A program made the translations under genes and the position numbers. From assembly GCF_002354895.1 (NCBI RefSeq), contig NZ_CP023439.1, positions 3,720,001-3,784,000 on the forward strand: 64,000 nt of DNA. The letters are read 5' to 3'. The notes below the pieces were generated by a model. The model had not been told where the DNA came from and searched no databases. It was given only the letters and a program-made list of their open reading frames with translations. Origin of the DNA: Thauera sp. K11 (lineage in GTDB: Bacteria; Pseudomonadota; Gammaproteobacteria; Burkholderiales; Rhodocyclaceae). This document shows, piece by piece, positions 56,000 to 64,000 of this stretch. Numbering within the stretch: position 1 is the first letter of the stretch; each line of letters opens with the position of its first letter.

Positions 56000-57106
56000 A
56001 TGCAGGACATCCAGGCCATCACCGGCACCGTCGTCTGGCTCGCATTCGCCATCGGCGCCGCCTTCGGCTTCGTCGGCGGCAGGACCCGCTTCTGCACCAT
56101 GGGCGCGGTCTCCGACGTCGTGCTCATGGGCGAATGGGGCCGGATGCGGATGTGGATGCTGGCCATCGCCACCGCCGTCGCGGGCAGCGCCGCGCTGCAG
56201 TTCGCCGGCCTCTTCGACGCATCGAAGACGATCTACACCGGCAACCGGCTGGCCTGGCTGTCGCACGTCGCCGGCGGCGCGGCCTTCGGTGTGGGCATGA
56301 CGCTGGCGTCGGGCTGCGGGGCGAGGACGCTGATCCGCCTCGGCGGCGGCAACCTCAAGTCGGTGGTCGTGTTCGCCTTCTTCGCCATCAGCGCGCTGAT
56401 GACCATGCGAGGCCTGTTCGCCGTCGGCCGCGTCCGCCTGCTCGATACCGCGGCGATCACGCTGCCGCACGGCCAGGACATCCCCGCCTTCCTCGCCGCC
56501 GCGGGACTCGCGCCCGACACGGCACTGGCCCTTGCCGCCGGCACCGTCGCCATCGTGCTGTTCGCCGCCGCGCTGCACCGGCGCGAAGCCTGGTGCACCG
56601 ACATCCTGCTCGGCGGCTTCGCCACCGGGGCACTGGTCGTCGCCGGCTGGTACGTCACCGGCCACCTCGGCCATCTCGCCGAACATCCCGACACGCTGGA
56701 AGAAGCCTTTCTCGCCACCAACAGCAACCGCGCCGAATCCCTGACCTTCGTCGCGCCGCTGGCCCATGCGCTCGACCTGCTCATGGCCTGGAGCGACGCC
56801 AGCCGCGTGGTCACCTTCGGCATCGCCAGCGCGCTCGGCGTCGTCGCCGGCGCTGCACTCCATGCCGCGACCAGCCGCAGTTTCCGCATCGAGAGCTTCC
56901 ACGGCGCCGGCGATCTGGCACGCCACATCGCCGGCGCCGTGCTGATGGGCTTCGGCGGCGTCACCGCGCTCGGCTGCACCATCGGCCAGGGCATCAGCGG
57001 CCTCTCCACCCTGGCGCTCGGCTCCGTGCTGACGACCGCCTCCATCATTCTCGGCGCCTGCGCGAGCCTGAAACTGCAGTACCGCGCGGCCCGGCGCACG
57101 GGCTGA
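56000..57106 (+). CDS. YeeE/YedE-family thiosulfate transporter
   Basis: A 368-residue membrane protein with a duplicated fold. Conserved cysteines C32 (RTRFCTMG), C106 (LASGCGAR) and C326 (ALGCTIGQG) match the three that relay thiosulfate in characterised YeeE. It likely imports thiosulfate for cysteine synthesis, complementing the CysDNHI route encoded earlier. It begins 40 bases after queC and is followed by the tRNA-Lys promoter. Confidence 0.88.
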   Translation: MQDIQAITGTVVWLAFAIGAAFGFVGGRTRFCTMGAVSDVVLMGEWGRMRMWMLAIATAVAGSAALQFAGLFDASKTIYTGNRLAWLSHVAGGAAFGVGMTLASGCGARTLIRLGGGNLKSVVVFAFFAISALMTMRGLFAVGRVRLLDTAAITLPHGQDIPAFLAAAGLAPDTALALAAGTVAIVLFAAALHRREAWCTDILLGGFATGALVVAGWYVTGHLGHLAEHPDTLEEAFLATNSNRAESLTFVAPLAHALDLLMAWSDASRVVTFGIASALGVVAGAALHAATSRSFRIESFHGAGDLARHIAGAVLMGFGGVTALGCTIGQGISGLSTLALGSVLTTASIILGACASLKLQYRAARRTG

Positions 57107-57137
57107 ACACCGGGCGATCGCCCCGGCGGGCGCATCC

Positions 57138-57167
57138 TTGACACCTCCTCACCCGGCCGACTAGAAT
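57138..57167 (+). promoter_or_regulatory. Sigma-70 promoter of tRNA-Lys
   Basis: TTGACA (57138-57143) and TAGAAT (57162-57167) are separated by 18 bases; the start of transcription would be near 57174, nine bases before the tRNA. Confidence 0.8.
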
Positions 57168-57182
57168 CCGGCCTCTCTTTTC

Positions 57183-57258
57183 GGGTCGTTAGCTCAGCTG
57201 GTAGAGCAGCGGACTTTTAATCCGTTGGTCGCTGGTTCGAATCCAGCACGGCCTACCA
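57183..57258 (+). tRNA. tRNA-Lys (anticodon TTT)
   Basis: A 76-base cloverleaf with encoded CCA: anticodon loop CTTTTAA in stem GCGGA/TCCGT, T-arm GCTGG-TTCGAAT-CCAGC, D-arm AGCTCAGCTGGTAGAGC. The acceptor stem GGGTCGT/ACGGCCT carries two wobble pairs, G1-U72 and U4-G69, where most bacterial tRNA-Lys have Watson-Crick pairs. Confidence 0.95.
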
Positions 57259-57564
57259 TAAAAAGAATAATAATCAAGCACTTGACGCCACCTTTCCGGT
57301 GGCGTTCGCTTTTCCGCCCCAGGCTGTGACCAAGACGCGACCGTTTCGGCATGGCGCGCCAGATGCGACGGCGCTAGGTAAGCGTACCGTGTCGGGGACG
57401 GATCATCCGGCACAGGGGCGGGTCCGTCTCCCAAGCCTTCGCTCTCGCATGGGCTCTCGCGCGACGCCGGACCCGCCTGCGCGTTTTCGCCGCATCGCCG
57501 CCGGGCTTAGAATCCGTACAGGACACCGGCGCCGACCGGTGCGCAACGATAGGGAGACTTCATC
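57259..57564 (+). other. Gap between tRNA-Lys and the second ferredoxin
   Basis: About 306 bases without a gene. It holds the tRNA terminator (57285-57314) and, closer to the ferredoxin, a TAGAAT at 57508-57513 that may be its -10; no convincing -35 accompanies it. AGGGAG at 57551-57556 is the ferredoxin ribosome-binding site. The rest shows nothing recognisable. Confidence 0.6.
57285..57314 (+). terminator. Terminator after tRNA-Lys
   Basis: ACGCCACC (57285-57292) and GGTGGCGT (57298-57305) form an 8-base stem with a TTTCC loop, followed by TCGCTTTTCC. Confidence 0.8.
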
Positions 57565-57972
57565 ATGGGCTCGCGCTCGTTCACGGTTTCGATCTCGAAC
57601 ACCGGGGAAGAATTTGTCTGCTCGGAAGAAGACAACCTCCTGAAGGGGATGGAGCAACTTTCACGCAAGGGCATCCCCGTCGGCTGCCGCGGTGGCGGGT
57701 GCGGGGTCTGCAAGGTGCAGATCGACGCGGGCGAGTTCCGGACCATCAAGATGAGCCGTGCCTACGTCACGCACGAGGAGGAAGCCAGCGGCGTCGTGCT
57801 CGCCTGCCGCGTGTTCCCGCAGAGCGACGTCGCGCTCACGGTACTGGGCAAGATGGTGAAGAAGTTCGAGCTCTATGCGCTGCCGGCCCGGCGCGCCGCA
57901 CCCGCGCCGGCATCCGCACCGCAGCCGGCGGGCGTTGCTTCGCAGCCGGGCGATGGACAAGAAGCACCGTGA
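57565..57972 (+). CDS. 2Fe-2S ferredoxin, paralogue of the meta-operon ferredoxin
   Basis: A 135-residue plant-type ferredoxin: [10 protein letters not shown] with the fourth cysteine in [12 protein letters not shown]. Over the core of about 108 residues it is roughly two-thirds identical by eye to the protein at 15274, sharing [11 protein letters not shown] and VTHEEEA. It has an Ala/Pro-rich C-terminal tail. Unlike its paralogue it has an ordinary ATG with AGGGAG 8 bases upstream. It is a single-gene unit ending before a terminator; what it reduces is unknown, although ring-cleavage dioxygenase repair is one option. Confidence 0.85.
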   Translation: MGSRSFTVSISNTGEEFVCSEEDNLLKGMEQLSRKGIPVGCRGGGCGVCKVQIDAGEFRTIKMSRAYVTHEEEASGVVLACRVFPQSDVALTVLGKMVKKFELYALPARRAAPAPASAPQPAGVASQPGDGQEAP

Positions 57973-58426
57973 AACGTATCATGTGAAACAAAACAACGGA
58001 TGTGGCCGGATTCGGACTGTCCCGAAACCTACCTGCCCCAACCCGGCGTTCCGGCAAGAATCCGGTGCGCACGAGAACACAGGAGATAGCCGGAGTCCGC
58101 TCCGGCTATTTTCTTTCCGCTTGCCGCGGCTGCACTGCAGCCGTGGTCCGTACCGGTCGCCCAGTCCCGATGCCGCGACCGGCCGTCATGTGGCGCGCTC
58201 ATCCTGCTGTCGCGCGCCGCTCGCGCCTGCCTCATTTGCGTGCAGGCGCGCCATCGCAGCATCCCGTCGCCCGGCCCGCCGATTATCGAGCCGATCCGGC
58301 CGGACGCGCCCGGCGCCACCCGCGCCGGATGGCGGTCCGCCCAGCCTGTCGCGGCGGAGACAGGCCCGCCCTTCCCGTCGCCCACACCCGGCGCCGGCGA
58401 CGGGCACAACCATAAGGAGCCCGAAC
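57973..58426 (+). other. Gap between the second ferredoxin and infA
   Basis: 454 bases without a gene. Besides the terminator at 58086-58116, a near-perfect palindrome CGGCTGCA-C-TGCAGCCG lies at 58127-58143. Open frames running through it lack a family match and continue into infA. TAAGGAG before 58427 is the infA ribosome-binding site. Confidence 0.6.
58086..58116 (+). terminator. Intrinsic terminator after the second ferredoxin
   Basis: A perfect 10-base stem ATAGCCGGAG (58086-58095) and CTCCGGCTAT (58100-58109) with a TCCG loop, followed by TTTCTTT. Confidence 0.88.
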
Positions 58427-58696
58427 ATGGCCAAGGAAGAACTCATCGAAATGCATGGCGCCGTCACCGAAGTGCTGCCCGACGGCCGCTACCGCGTCAC
58501 CCTCGACAACGGTCACAACCTCATCGCCTACGCCGGCGGCAAGCTCAAGAAGAACCACATCCGCATCATCGCCGGCGACAGCGTGTCGCTCGAGATGTCG
58601 CCGTACGATCTGAGCAAGGGCCGCATCACCTTCCGCCACCTGCCGGGCCGGCCGGCCAACGCCGCGTCGGCGCCGGTGCATCAGCGCCGCCAGTAA
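58427..58696 (+). CDS. infA: Translation initiation factor IF-1, extended paralogue
   Basis: An 89-residue IF-1: the OB fold runs [20 protein letters not shown] to [15 protein letters not shown], followed by an Ala/Pro/Arg tail of about 16 residues ([16 protein letters not shown]) not present in the 72-residue E. coli factor. Betaproteobacteria often carry a second infA away from the ribosomal-protein operon, and this looks like that copy. TAAGGAG precedes the start. Confidence 0.93.
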   Translation: MAKEELIEMHGAVTEVLPDGRYRVTLDNGHNLIAYAGGKLKKNHIRIIAGDSVSLEMSPYDLSKGRITFRHLPGRPANAASAPVHQRRQ

Positions 58697-58740
58697 GCCG
58701 GGACGGCTGCGCCGCACCGACGCTGGGCGAGGATCGCGGC

Positions 58741-59934
58741 ATGGCCGTACCGCAACCGTCCCGCCGCCTGCCCGGCGGCATCTGGGCGCTGGGTTTCGTG
58801 TCCATGCTGATGGACATCTCGTCCGAGATGATCCATGCGCTGCTGCCCGTCTATCTGGTCGTCTCGCTCGGTGCCTCGACGCTTGCAGTCGGCCTCATCG
58901 AGGGCATCGCCGAGGCCACCGCGGCCATCACCAAGGTGTTCTCCGGCGCGTTGTCGGACCGGCTCGGCCGCCGCAAGCTGCTCGCGGCCGCCGGCTATGG
59001 CCTGGCCGCCTTCACCAAGCCGGTCTTCCCGCTCGCCGGCTCGGTGGGCTGGGTGGTCGCCGCCCGTTTCGTGGATCGCGTCGGCAAGGGCATACGCGGT
59101 GCCCCGCGCGACGCGCTGATCGCCGACCTCGCCCCGCCAGCGCTGCGCGGGGCCGCCTTCGGCCTGCGCCAGTCGCTCGACACCGCCGGCGCCTTCATCG
59201 GTCCATTGCTGGCGATGGTCCTGATGGCATGGAGCGGCGGCGACATTCCTTTCGTGTTCTGGGTCGCCGTGGTGCCGGCCTTCGGCGCCTTCGCCCTGAT
59301 CGTGTTCGCCGTGCGCGATGCCCCCCGGCCCGCGGGGCCGCAGCACTTCCGGCAGCCCCTGTCGCGTGCCGAACTCGCGCGGTTGCCGCGCGCCTACTGG
59401 AGTGTCGTCGCCGTCTCCGCCGTCTTCACGCTGGCGCGATTCAGTGAGGCTTTCCTGGTGCTGCGCGCGCAGGAACTCGGCCTCGGCCTGGCGTGGGTCC
59501 CTGCGGTGCTGGTAGCGATGAACGTGGTGTATTCGCTGTCGTCCTATCCGGTGGGCGTGCTCGCCGACCGCATGGACCGCGGCAAGCTGCTCGCGCCGGG
59601 CTTCGCGCTGCTCGTGGCCGCCGACCTCGCCCTGGCGCTGGTGGATGGGCTGGCCGGACTCGCGCTCGGCGTCGTGCTGTGGGGCCTGCACATGGGCATG
59701 ACGCAGGGGCTGCTCGCCACCCTGGTGGCCGATGCCGCGCCCGCCACGCTGCGCGGCACCGCCTTCGGCATCTTCAACCTCGTGAGCGGCGTGGCGCTGC
59801 TCGCGGCGAGCGTGCTGGCCGGCGCGCTGTGGGATGCCTGGGGCTCGCAGGCGACCTTCCTGGGCGGCGCCGCGCTGGCCTGCCTGGCCCTCGCTGGCGT
59901 GCCGGCGCTGCACTGGCGATCCGCCGGCCGCTGA
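58741..59934 (+). CDS. MFS transporter, unknown substrate
   Basis: A 397-residue major facilitator protein with about 12 hydrophobic segments. SDRLGRRKL is the loop 2-3 motif, and the start [19 protein letters not shown] and [19 protein letters not shown] fall in the subgroup seen in many proteobacteria as putative drug or metabolite efflux. Substrate unknown. It starts 44 bases after infA and may be co-transcribed with it. Confidence 0.87.
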   Translation: MAVPQPSRRLPGGIWALGFVSMLMDISSEMIHALLPVYLVVSLGASTLAVGLIEGIAEATAAITKVFSGALSDRLGRRKLLAAAGYGLAAFTKPVFPLAGSVGWVVAARFVDRVGKGIRGAPRDALIADLAPPALRGAAFGLRQSLDTAGAFIGPLLAMVLMAWSGGDIPFVFWVAVVPAFGAFALIVFAVRDAPRPAGPQHFRQPLSRAELARLPRAYWSVVAVSAVFTLARFSEAFLVLRAQELGLGLAWVPAVLVAMNVVYSLSSYPVGVLADRMDRGKLLAPGFALLVAADLALALVDGLAGLALGVVLWGLHMGMTQGLLATLVADAAPATLRGTAFGIFNLVSGVALLAASVLAGALWDAWGSQATFLGGAALACLALAGVPALHWRSAGR

Positions 59935-60032
59935 TGCGCGCCGCGGACGGCGACGGCCGGCAGGGCTGGACCGTGCCGCATCGCTTGGCAGAAAATCGAG
60001 ATTCCCTCACGCCTCACCGGAGCACGCATCCC

Positions 60033-61469
60033 ATGACCTATCCCAACACCCAGCTTCTGATCGACGGCCAATGGCAGGACGCCGCGGACGGGCGCACGCT
60101 GGCCGTGCACAACCCGGCCACCGGCGCCGAGATCGGCCGTGTCGCCCACGCCAGCGTCGCCGACCTGGATCGCGCGCTGGCCGCCGCGCAGAAGGGTTTC
60201 GAGACCTGGCGCGACGTCCCCGCGCTGGAACGCCAGAGAATCATGCGTCGCGCCGCCGGCCTGATGCGCGAGCGCGCCGATGCCATCGCCGCGCTGCTCA
60301 CGCAGGAACAGGGCAAGCCGCTGGTCGAGGCCCGCCTGGAGACCCTGGCGGCGGCCGACATCATCGAATGGTTCGCCGATGAGGGCATGCGCGTGTATGG
60401 CCGCATCGTGCCGTCGCGCAGCCTGACCACCCGCCAACTGGTGCTGAAGGACCCGGTCGGCCCGGTGGCGGCCTTCACGCCGTGGAACTTCCCGATCAAC
60501 CAGGTGGTGCGCAAGACGGCGGCCGCGCTCGCCACCGGCTGCTCCATCCTGGTGAAAGCCGCCGAGGAGACCCCCGCCGCGCCGGCCGCGCTGATCCGCG
60601 CCTTCGTCGATGCCGGCGTACCCGCCGGCGTGGTCGGCCTGGTGTACGGCACCCCGGCGGAGATCTCTTCCTACCTGATCCCGCATCCGGTGATCCGCAA
60701 GGTGACGTTCACCGGCTCCACCGCGGTCGGCAAGCAGCTCGCCGCGATGGCCGGCCAGCACATGAAGCGGGTGACGATGGAACTGGGCGGCCACGCGCCG
60801 GTGATCGTGTGCGAGGACGCCGACGTCGAGCTGGCGGTGAAGGCGGCCGGCGCGGCCAAGTTCCGCAACGCCGGCCAGGTGTGCATCTCGCCCACCCGCT
60901 TCCTGGTGCACGAAAGCGTGCATGACCAGTTCGCCGCCGCCCTGGCCAGGCACGCCGCCTCGCTGAAGGTGGGCGACGGCCTTGCCGAAGGCACGCAGAT
61001 GGGACCGCTGGCCAATCCGCGCCGCATCAGCGCCATGACCGATTTCCTGCAGGATGCGGTGCAGCGCGGCGCCACCGTCGCGGCCGGCGGCGAACGCCTG
61101 GGCAGCGCCGGGAACTTCTTCGCGCCGACGGTGCTGACCAACGTGCCGCTGGACGCCAGGGTGTTCAACGACGAGCCCTTCGGTCCGGTCGCCGCGATCC
61201 GCCGCTTCGGCGCGCTGGACGAGGCCATCGCCGAGGCCAACCGCCTGTCGTACGGCCTGGCCGGCTACGCCTACACCCGCTCGCTGAAGAACGCGCACCT
61301 GCTGTCGCAGCGCGTCGAGGTCGGCATGCTGTGGGTGAACCAGCCGGCGCTGCCGTCGGCCGAGATGCCCTTCGGCGGCGTGAAGGATTCGGGCTACGGC
61401 ACCGAGGGCGGGCCGGAAGCGCTCGACGCCTACCTCAACACGCGCGCGGTGTCGATCGCCAACGTGTGA
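60033..61469 (+). CDS. NAD(P)-dependent succinate-semialdehyde-type aldehyde dehydrogenase
   Basis: A 478-residue aldehyde dehydrogenase: cofactor region [10 protein letters not shown], general base E250 (MELGGHAP) and catalytic C284 ([11 protein letters not shown]). Length and these motifs are those of the GabD/AldH succinate-semialdehyde or similar short-aldehyde group; substrate specificity is not certain. The start has CCGGAG upstream. It ends at a convergent hairpin before the GGDEF/EAL gene. Confidence 0.9.
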   Translation: MTYPNTQLLIDGQWQDAADGRTLAVHNPATGAEIGRVAHASVADLDRALAAAQKGFETWRDVPALERQRIMRRAAGLMRERADAIAALLTQEQGKPLVEARLETLAAADIIEWFADEGMRVYGRIVPSRSLTTRQLVLKDPVGPVAAFTPWNFPINQVVRKTAAALATGCSILVKAAEETPAAPAALIRAFVDAGVPAGVVGLVYGTPAEISSYLIPHPVIRKVTFTGSTAVGKQLAAMAGQHMKRVTMELGGHAPVIVCEDADVELAVKAAGAAKFRNAGQVCISPTRFLVHESVHDQFAAALARHAASLKVGDGLAEGTQMGPLANPRRISAMTDFLQDAVQRGATVAAGGERLGSAGNFFAPTVLTNVPLDARVFNDEPFGPVAAIRRFGALDEAIAEANRLSYGLAGYAYTRSLKNAHLLSQRVEVGMLWVNQPALPSAEMPFGGVKDSGYGTEGGPEALDAYLNTRAVSIANV

Positions 61470-61476
61470 TGCCGCA

Positions 61477-61508
61477 GCGCGGCGATGCGCCACGCCCGGC
61501 GCATCGCC
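61477..61508. terminator. Bidirectional hairpin between convergent genes
   Basis: A perfect 13-base inverted repeat, GCGGCGATGCGCC (61477-61489) and GGCGCATCGCCGC (61496-61508), with a 6-base loop, between the aldehyde dehydrogenase and GGDEF/EAL genes. No T-run. Confidence 0.6.
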
Positions 61509-61514
61509 GCCGGC

Positions 61515-64000
61515 TCATCCGGCCACCAGCAGGAGGGCATGCCGCGCGAAGGCGTCCGGCGCCAGCGGCGGGCTGAACAGGTAGCCCTGGTAGGCGCTGC
61601 AGCCCAGCTTGCGCAGCACCTCGAGTTGGGCCTCGGTCTCGACCCCTTCCGCCACGGTGGAAAACCCCAGGCTGCGCGCCATCGCGATCGTCGCGGTGAC
61701 GATCGCGTGGTCGTTGCCGTCGTCCGGCAGGCCGCGCACGAAGCTCTGGTCGATCTTCAGCTTGTCGAGCGGCAGTCGCTTCAGGTAGGCGAGCGACGAG
61801 TAGCCGGTGCCGAAGTCGTCGATGGCCAGGCTCACGCCCAGCCTGCGCAGCGCATCCAGCGTCGCCACCGCCCGTTCCACGCCTTCCATCAGCGCCGACT
61901 CGGTGATCTCCAGTTCCAGGTAGCGCGCCGGCAGGCCCGTCGCCGCAAGCACGTCGGCCACCTCGTCGACGATGTCCTTCTGGCGGAACTGGCGTACCGA
62001 AAGATTCACCGACACGCCGCCGAAATGCAGGCCGGCGTCGAGCCATGCCTTGGCCTGGCGGCAGGCCGCGCGCAGCACCCAGTCGCCGATCGGCACGATG
62101 AGCCCGGTTTCCTCGGCCAGCGGAATGAAGCGGGCCGGCGGGACCATCGCCTCGTCCGGCGGCTGCCAGCGCAGCAGGGCCTCGGCGCGGATCGGCTGCC
62201 CCGGCTCCAGGCCGACCAGCGGCTGGTAGTGCAGCAGCAGTTCGCCGCGCTCGAGTGCCCGGTGCAGCCGCATTTCCAGTTGCAGATGGTCGTTCACGCG
62301 GCTCGTCAGCGCCGCGGAATGGAAGCAGAACGTGTTGCGCCCCAGCTCCTTGGCCTGGTAGAGCGCGACGTCGGCATGCTGGTTGAGTTCGGTGACGGTC
62401 TCGCCGTCGTCCGGGTACAGCGCCACGCCGATGCTGGCGCTGACGATCACCTCCTGCCCGCCCGACAGCACGAACGGCTGCTGCACCAGGTTGATCAGCT
62501 TCTGCGCGACGCTGGCCGCCTCGTCGGGCGACTGCAGGTCCTCGAGCACGACGATGAATTCGTCGCCGCCCGCGCGCGCCAGCGTGTCCTCGTCGCGCAG
62601 GCCGCCGCGCAGGCGCCCCGCGACCGCGCGCAGCAGTTCGTCGCCCGCCGGATGCCCGAGGCCGTCGTTGACGTTCTTGAAGCGGTCGAGGTCCAGGAAG
62701 AGCACCGCCGCGCCGTCGTGATGGCGGCGGGCCTGCTCGATCGCATGCTCCAGCCGGGACTGCACCAGCAGCCGGTTCGGCAGGTTGGTGAGCGGATCGT
62801 AGTGGGACAGGCGTTCCAGTTGCTGCTCGGAGCGCCTGAGCTGGGTCAGGTCGGTCATCACGCCGACGTACTGGCTGGCCTGCCCGCCCTCGTCGCGCAC
62901 CGTGCTGATGGTCAGCCACTGCGGATACACCTCGCCGTTCTTGCGCCGGTTCCAGATCTCGCCCTGCCAGTAGCCGAGTTCGTTCAGGCTCGCCCACATC
63001 TCGCGGTAGAACTGCCGCCCGTGGCGGCCGGACTTCACGAAGTTCGGGTCGCGGCCCAGCACCTCGTCCGGCGTGTACCCGGTGATCTCGGTGTAGGCCG
63101 GATTGACCGCGACGATGCGCGGTTCCAGCGTGGTGATGACGACGCCGTCGCGCGTGCTCTCGAACACCGCGGACGATTGCCGCAGCGCGGCTTCGGCGCG
63201 CACCCGCTGCACGGCCAGCCCGGCGATGCGGGCGAATTCCTGCAGCAGCTCGAGTTCCGCGCCCTGCGGCCCGCGCGGCTCGCCGAAATAGGCGGCGAAG
63301 GTACCCAGCACGCGCCCGCCGGCATCCTTGAACGGCACCGACCAGCATGCGCGCAGGCCCGCCTCCCGTGCCAGGGCGCGGTAGGACGTCCAGTAGGGGT
63401 GGGTGTCCACATCCTCGACCACCACCGTCTCGCCGCGCCACGCGGCGGTGCCGCAGGAGCCGCGGCCGTCGCCGATCTCGAGCCCCTGGATCGCCTCGTT
63501 GTAGAAGGCCGGCAGGCTGGGGGCCGCGACCACGTCCAGGCACTGTGTCTTGCCGTCCAGGAGCAGCACCGACACGCGCATCTGCGGCGCGATCGACTCC
63601 AGCCGGCGCACGATGCTCTCCATGATCTCGTGCAGCGGCCGCGCCGCGACGACCTGGTCGAGCACGTCCGCGCGCGCCACCCGCAGCAGCTCTGCCTGCT
63701 TGCGCAGCGTGACGTCGGTCCATGTGCCGGCGATCTCCAGCGGGCGGCCGTCCGGCGCGCGCAGCAGATGAAGCTCGTCGAGCAGCCAGATCGGGCTTCC
63801 GTCCTTGCAGCGGAAGCAGTACTCCTGCCGCAGGGTGCCGGTCTCGAGGAGCCGCTGCAGCCAGTCGGCGGCGACCCCCGAGCCGCGCGGATCGAGGTTG
63901 CCGCACCACCAGCCGGGGGCCAGCGCCTCCTCGACCGAAAAGCCGGTGAGGCGGACGACGTTCTCGCTGACCCACACCGGGACGGCGTGCCCGCCGTCGA
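61515..64000 (-). CDS. PAS/GAF/GGDEF/EAL cyclic-di-GMP signalling protein (5' end cut by window edge)
   Basis: At least 827 codons remain; the frame is open to the edge and begins inside a PAS domain (VSENVVRLTGFSVEEAL). Order: PAS/PAC, GAF (CGTAAWRGETVVVEDV), a second PAS (TRDGVVITTLEPRIVAVNPA), GGDEF with an intact RAGGDEFIV, and EAL with an intact AEALLRW. Both catalytic motifs look functional, so it may make and degrade cyclic di-GMP in response to signals sensed by PAS and GAF. Upstream part unknown. Confidence 0.9.
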   Translation of the reverse strand, partial: DGGHAVPVWVSENVVRLTGFSVEEALAPGWWCGNLDPRGSGVAADWLQRLLETGTLRQEYCFRCKDGSPIWLLDELHLLRAPDGRPLEIAGTWTDVTLRKQAELLRVARADVLDQVVAARPLHEIMESIVRRLESIAPQMRVSVLLLDGKTQCLDVVAAPSLPAFYNEAIQGLEIGDGRGSCGTAAWRGETVVVEDVDTHPYWTSYRALAREAGLRACWSVPFKDAGGRVLGTFAAYFGEPRGPQGAELELLQEFARIAGLAVQRVRAEAALRQSSAVFESTRDGVVITTLEPRIVAVNPAYTEITGYTPDEVLGRDPNFVKSGRHGRQFYREMWASLNELGYWQGEIWNRRKNGEVYPQWLTISTVRDEGGQASQYVGVMTDLTQLRRSEQQLERLSHYDPLTNLPNRLLVQSRLEHAIEQARRHHDGAAVLFLDLDRFKNVNDGLGHPAGDELLRAVAGRLRGGLRDEDTLARAGGDEFIVVLEDLQSPDEAASVAQKLINLVQQPFVLSGGQEVIVSASIGVALYPDDGETVTELNQHADVALYQAKELGRNTFCFHSAALTSRVNDHLQLEMRLHRALERGELLLHYQPLVGLEPGQPIRAEALLRWQPPDEAMVPPARFIPLAEETGLIVPIGDWVLRAACRQAKAWLDAGLHFGGVSVNLSVRQFRQKDIVDEVADVLAATGLPARYLELEITESALMEGVERAVATLDALRRLGVSLAIDDFGTGYSSLAYLKRLPLDKLKIDQSFVRGLPDDGNDHAIVTATIAMARSLGFSTVAEGVETEAQLEVLRKLGCSAYQGYLFSPPLAPDAFARHALLLVAG

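Overview
The window is a GC-rich, densely coded chromosomal stretch with short intergenic gaps. Its gene content points to a betaproteobacterium of the Thauera/Azoarcus/Aromatoleum type (Rhodocyclales): benzoate dioxygenase genes next to catechol meta-cleavage genes, a fused indolepyruvate:ferredoxin oxidoreductase, a PEP-CTERM protein with PrsT, CysI-DUF934-CysH-CysD-CysN, HslVU, and tol-pal followed by queE/queC. The organism call is an inference from gene content; no rRNA is present.

Layout. 1-8 kb: a truncated RidA gene, a DUF2802 membrane protein, a DUF218 protein, then a minus-strand beta-oxidation block (enoyl-CoA hydratase, thiolase, two-domain hydroxyacyl-CoA dehydrogenase/hydratase) and a FadL/TodX-type porin. 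8-24 kb: an aromatic island. It has a XylS/BenR regulator, the benzoate transporter BenK, benABCD on the minus strand, and, diverging from benA, a plus-strand meta-cleavage operon: 2Fe-2S ferredoxin, catechol 2,3-dioxygenase, 2-hydroxymuconic semialdehyde dehydrogenase, 4-oxalocrotonate decarboxylase and oxopentenoate hydratase. A 1175-residue 2-oxoacid:ferredoxin oxidoreductase closes the run before a strong terminator. Upstream of benA are two TGCA-N6-GGATA boxes and a -10 laid out much like the XylS-activated Pm promoter.

24-34 kb: an Atm1-type ABC exporter, a PEP-CTERM protein and PrsT, then a glutamate/aspartate ABC uptake operon (gltIJKL-like) with a periplasmic glutaminase-asparaginase. 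34-42 kb: assimilatory sulfate reduction (CysB, TauE-like exporter, CysI, DUF934, APS reductase, CysD, CysN), interrupted by palindromic repeat elements. 42-49 kb: S4-domain heat-shock protein, NfeD protease and slipin, AEC transporter, HslU, HslV and a tandem-module STAS protein.

49-55 kb: the tol-pal operon (ybgC-tolQRAB-pal-cpoB), with a frameshift in tolA, running into queE and queC. 56-64 kb: YeeE-type thiosulfate transporter, tRNA-Lys, a second copy of the ferredoxin, an IF-1 paralogue, an MFS transporter, an aldehyde dehydrogenase and a truncated PAS/GAF/GGDEF/EAL protein.

How it works together: BenK imports benzoate, BenABC and BenD convert it to catechol, the extradiol dioxygenase opens the ring, and the 4-oxalocrotonate branch takes it on. 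The tautomerase and the terminal aldolase/acetaldehyde dehydrogenase are not in this window. The ferredoxin probably re-reduces the dioxygenase iron. The most noteworthy leads are the Pm-like operator, the apparent AUC start of the ferredoxin, the oxidoreductase in the meta operon, and a family of short palindromic elements whose conserved core is flanked by arms that differ between copies yet stay self-complementary.
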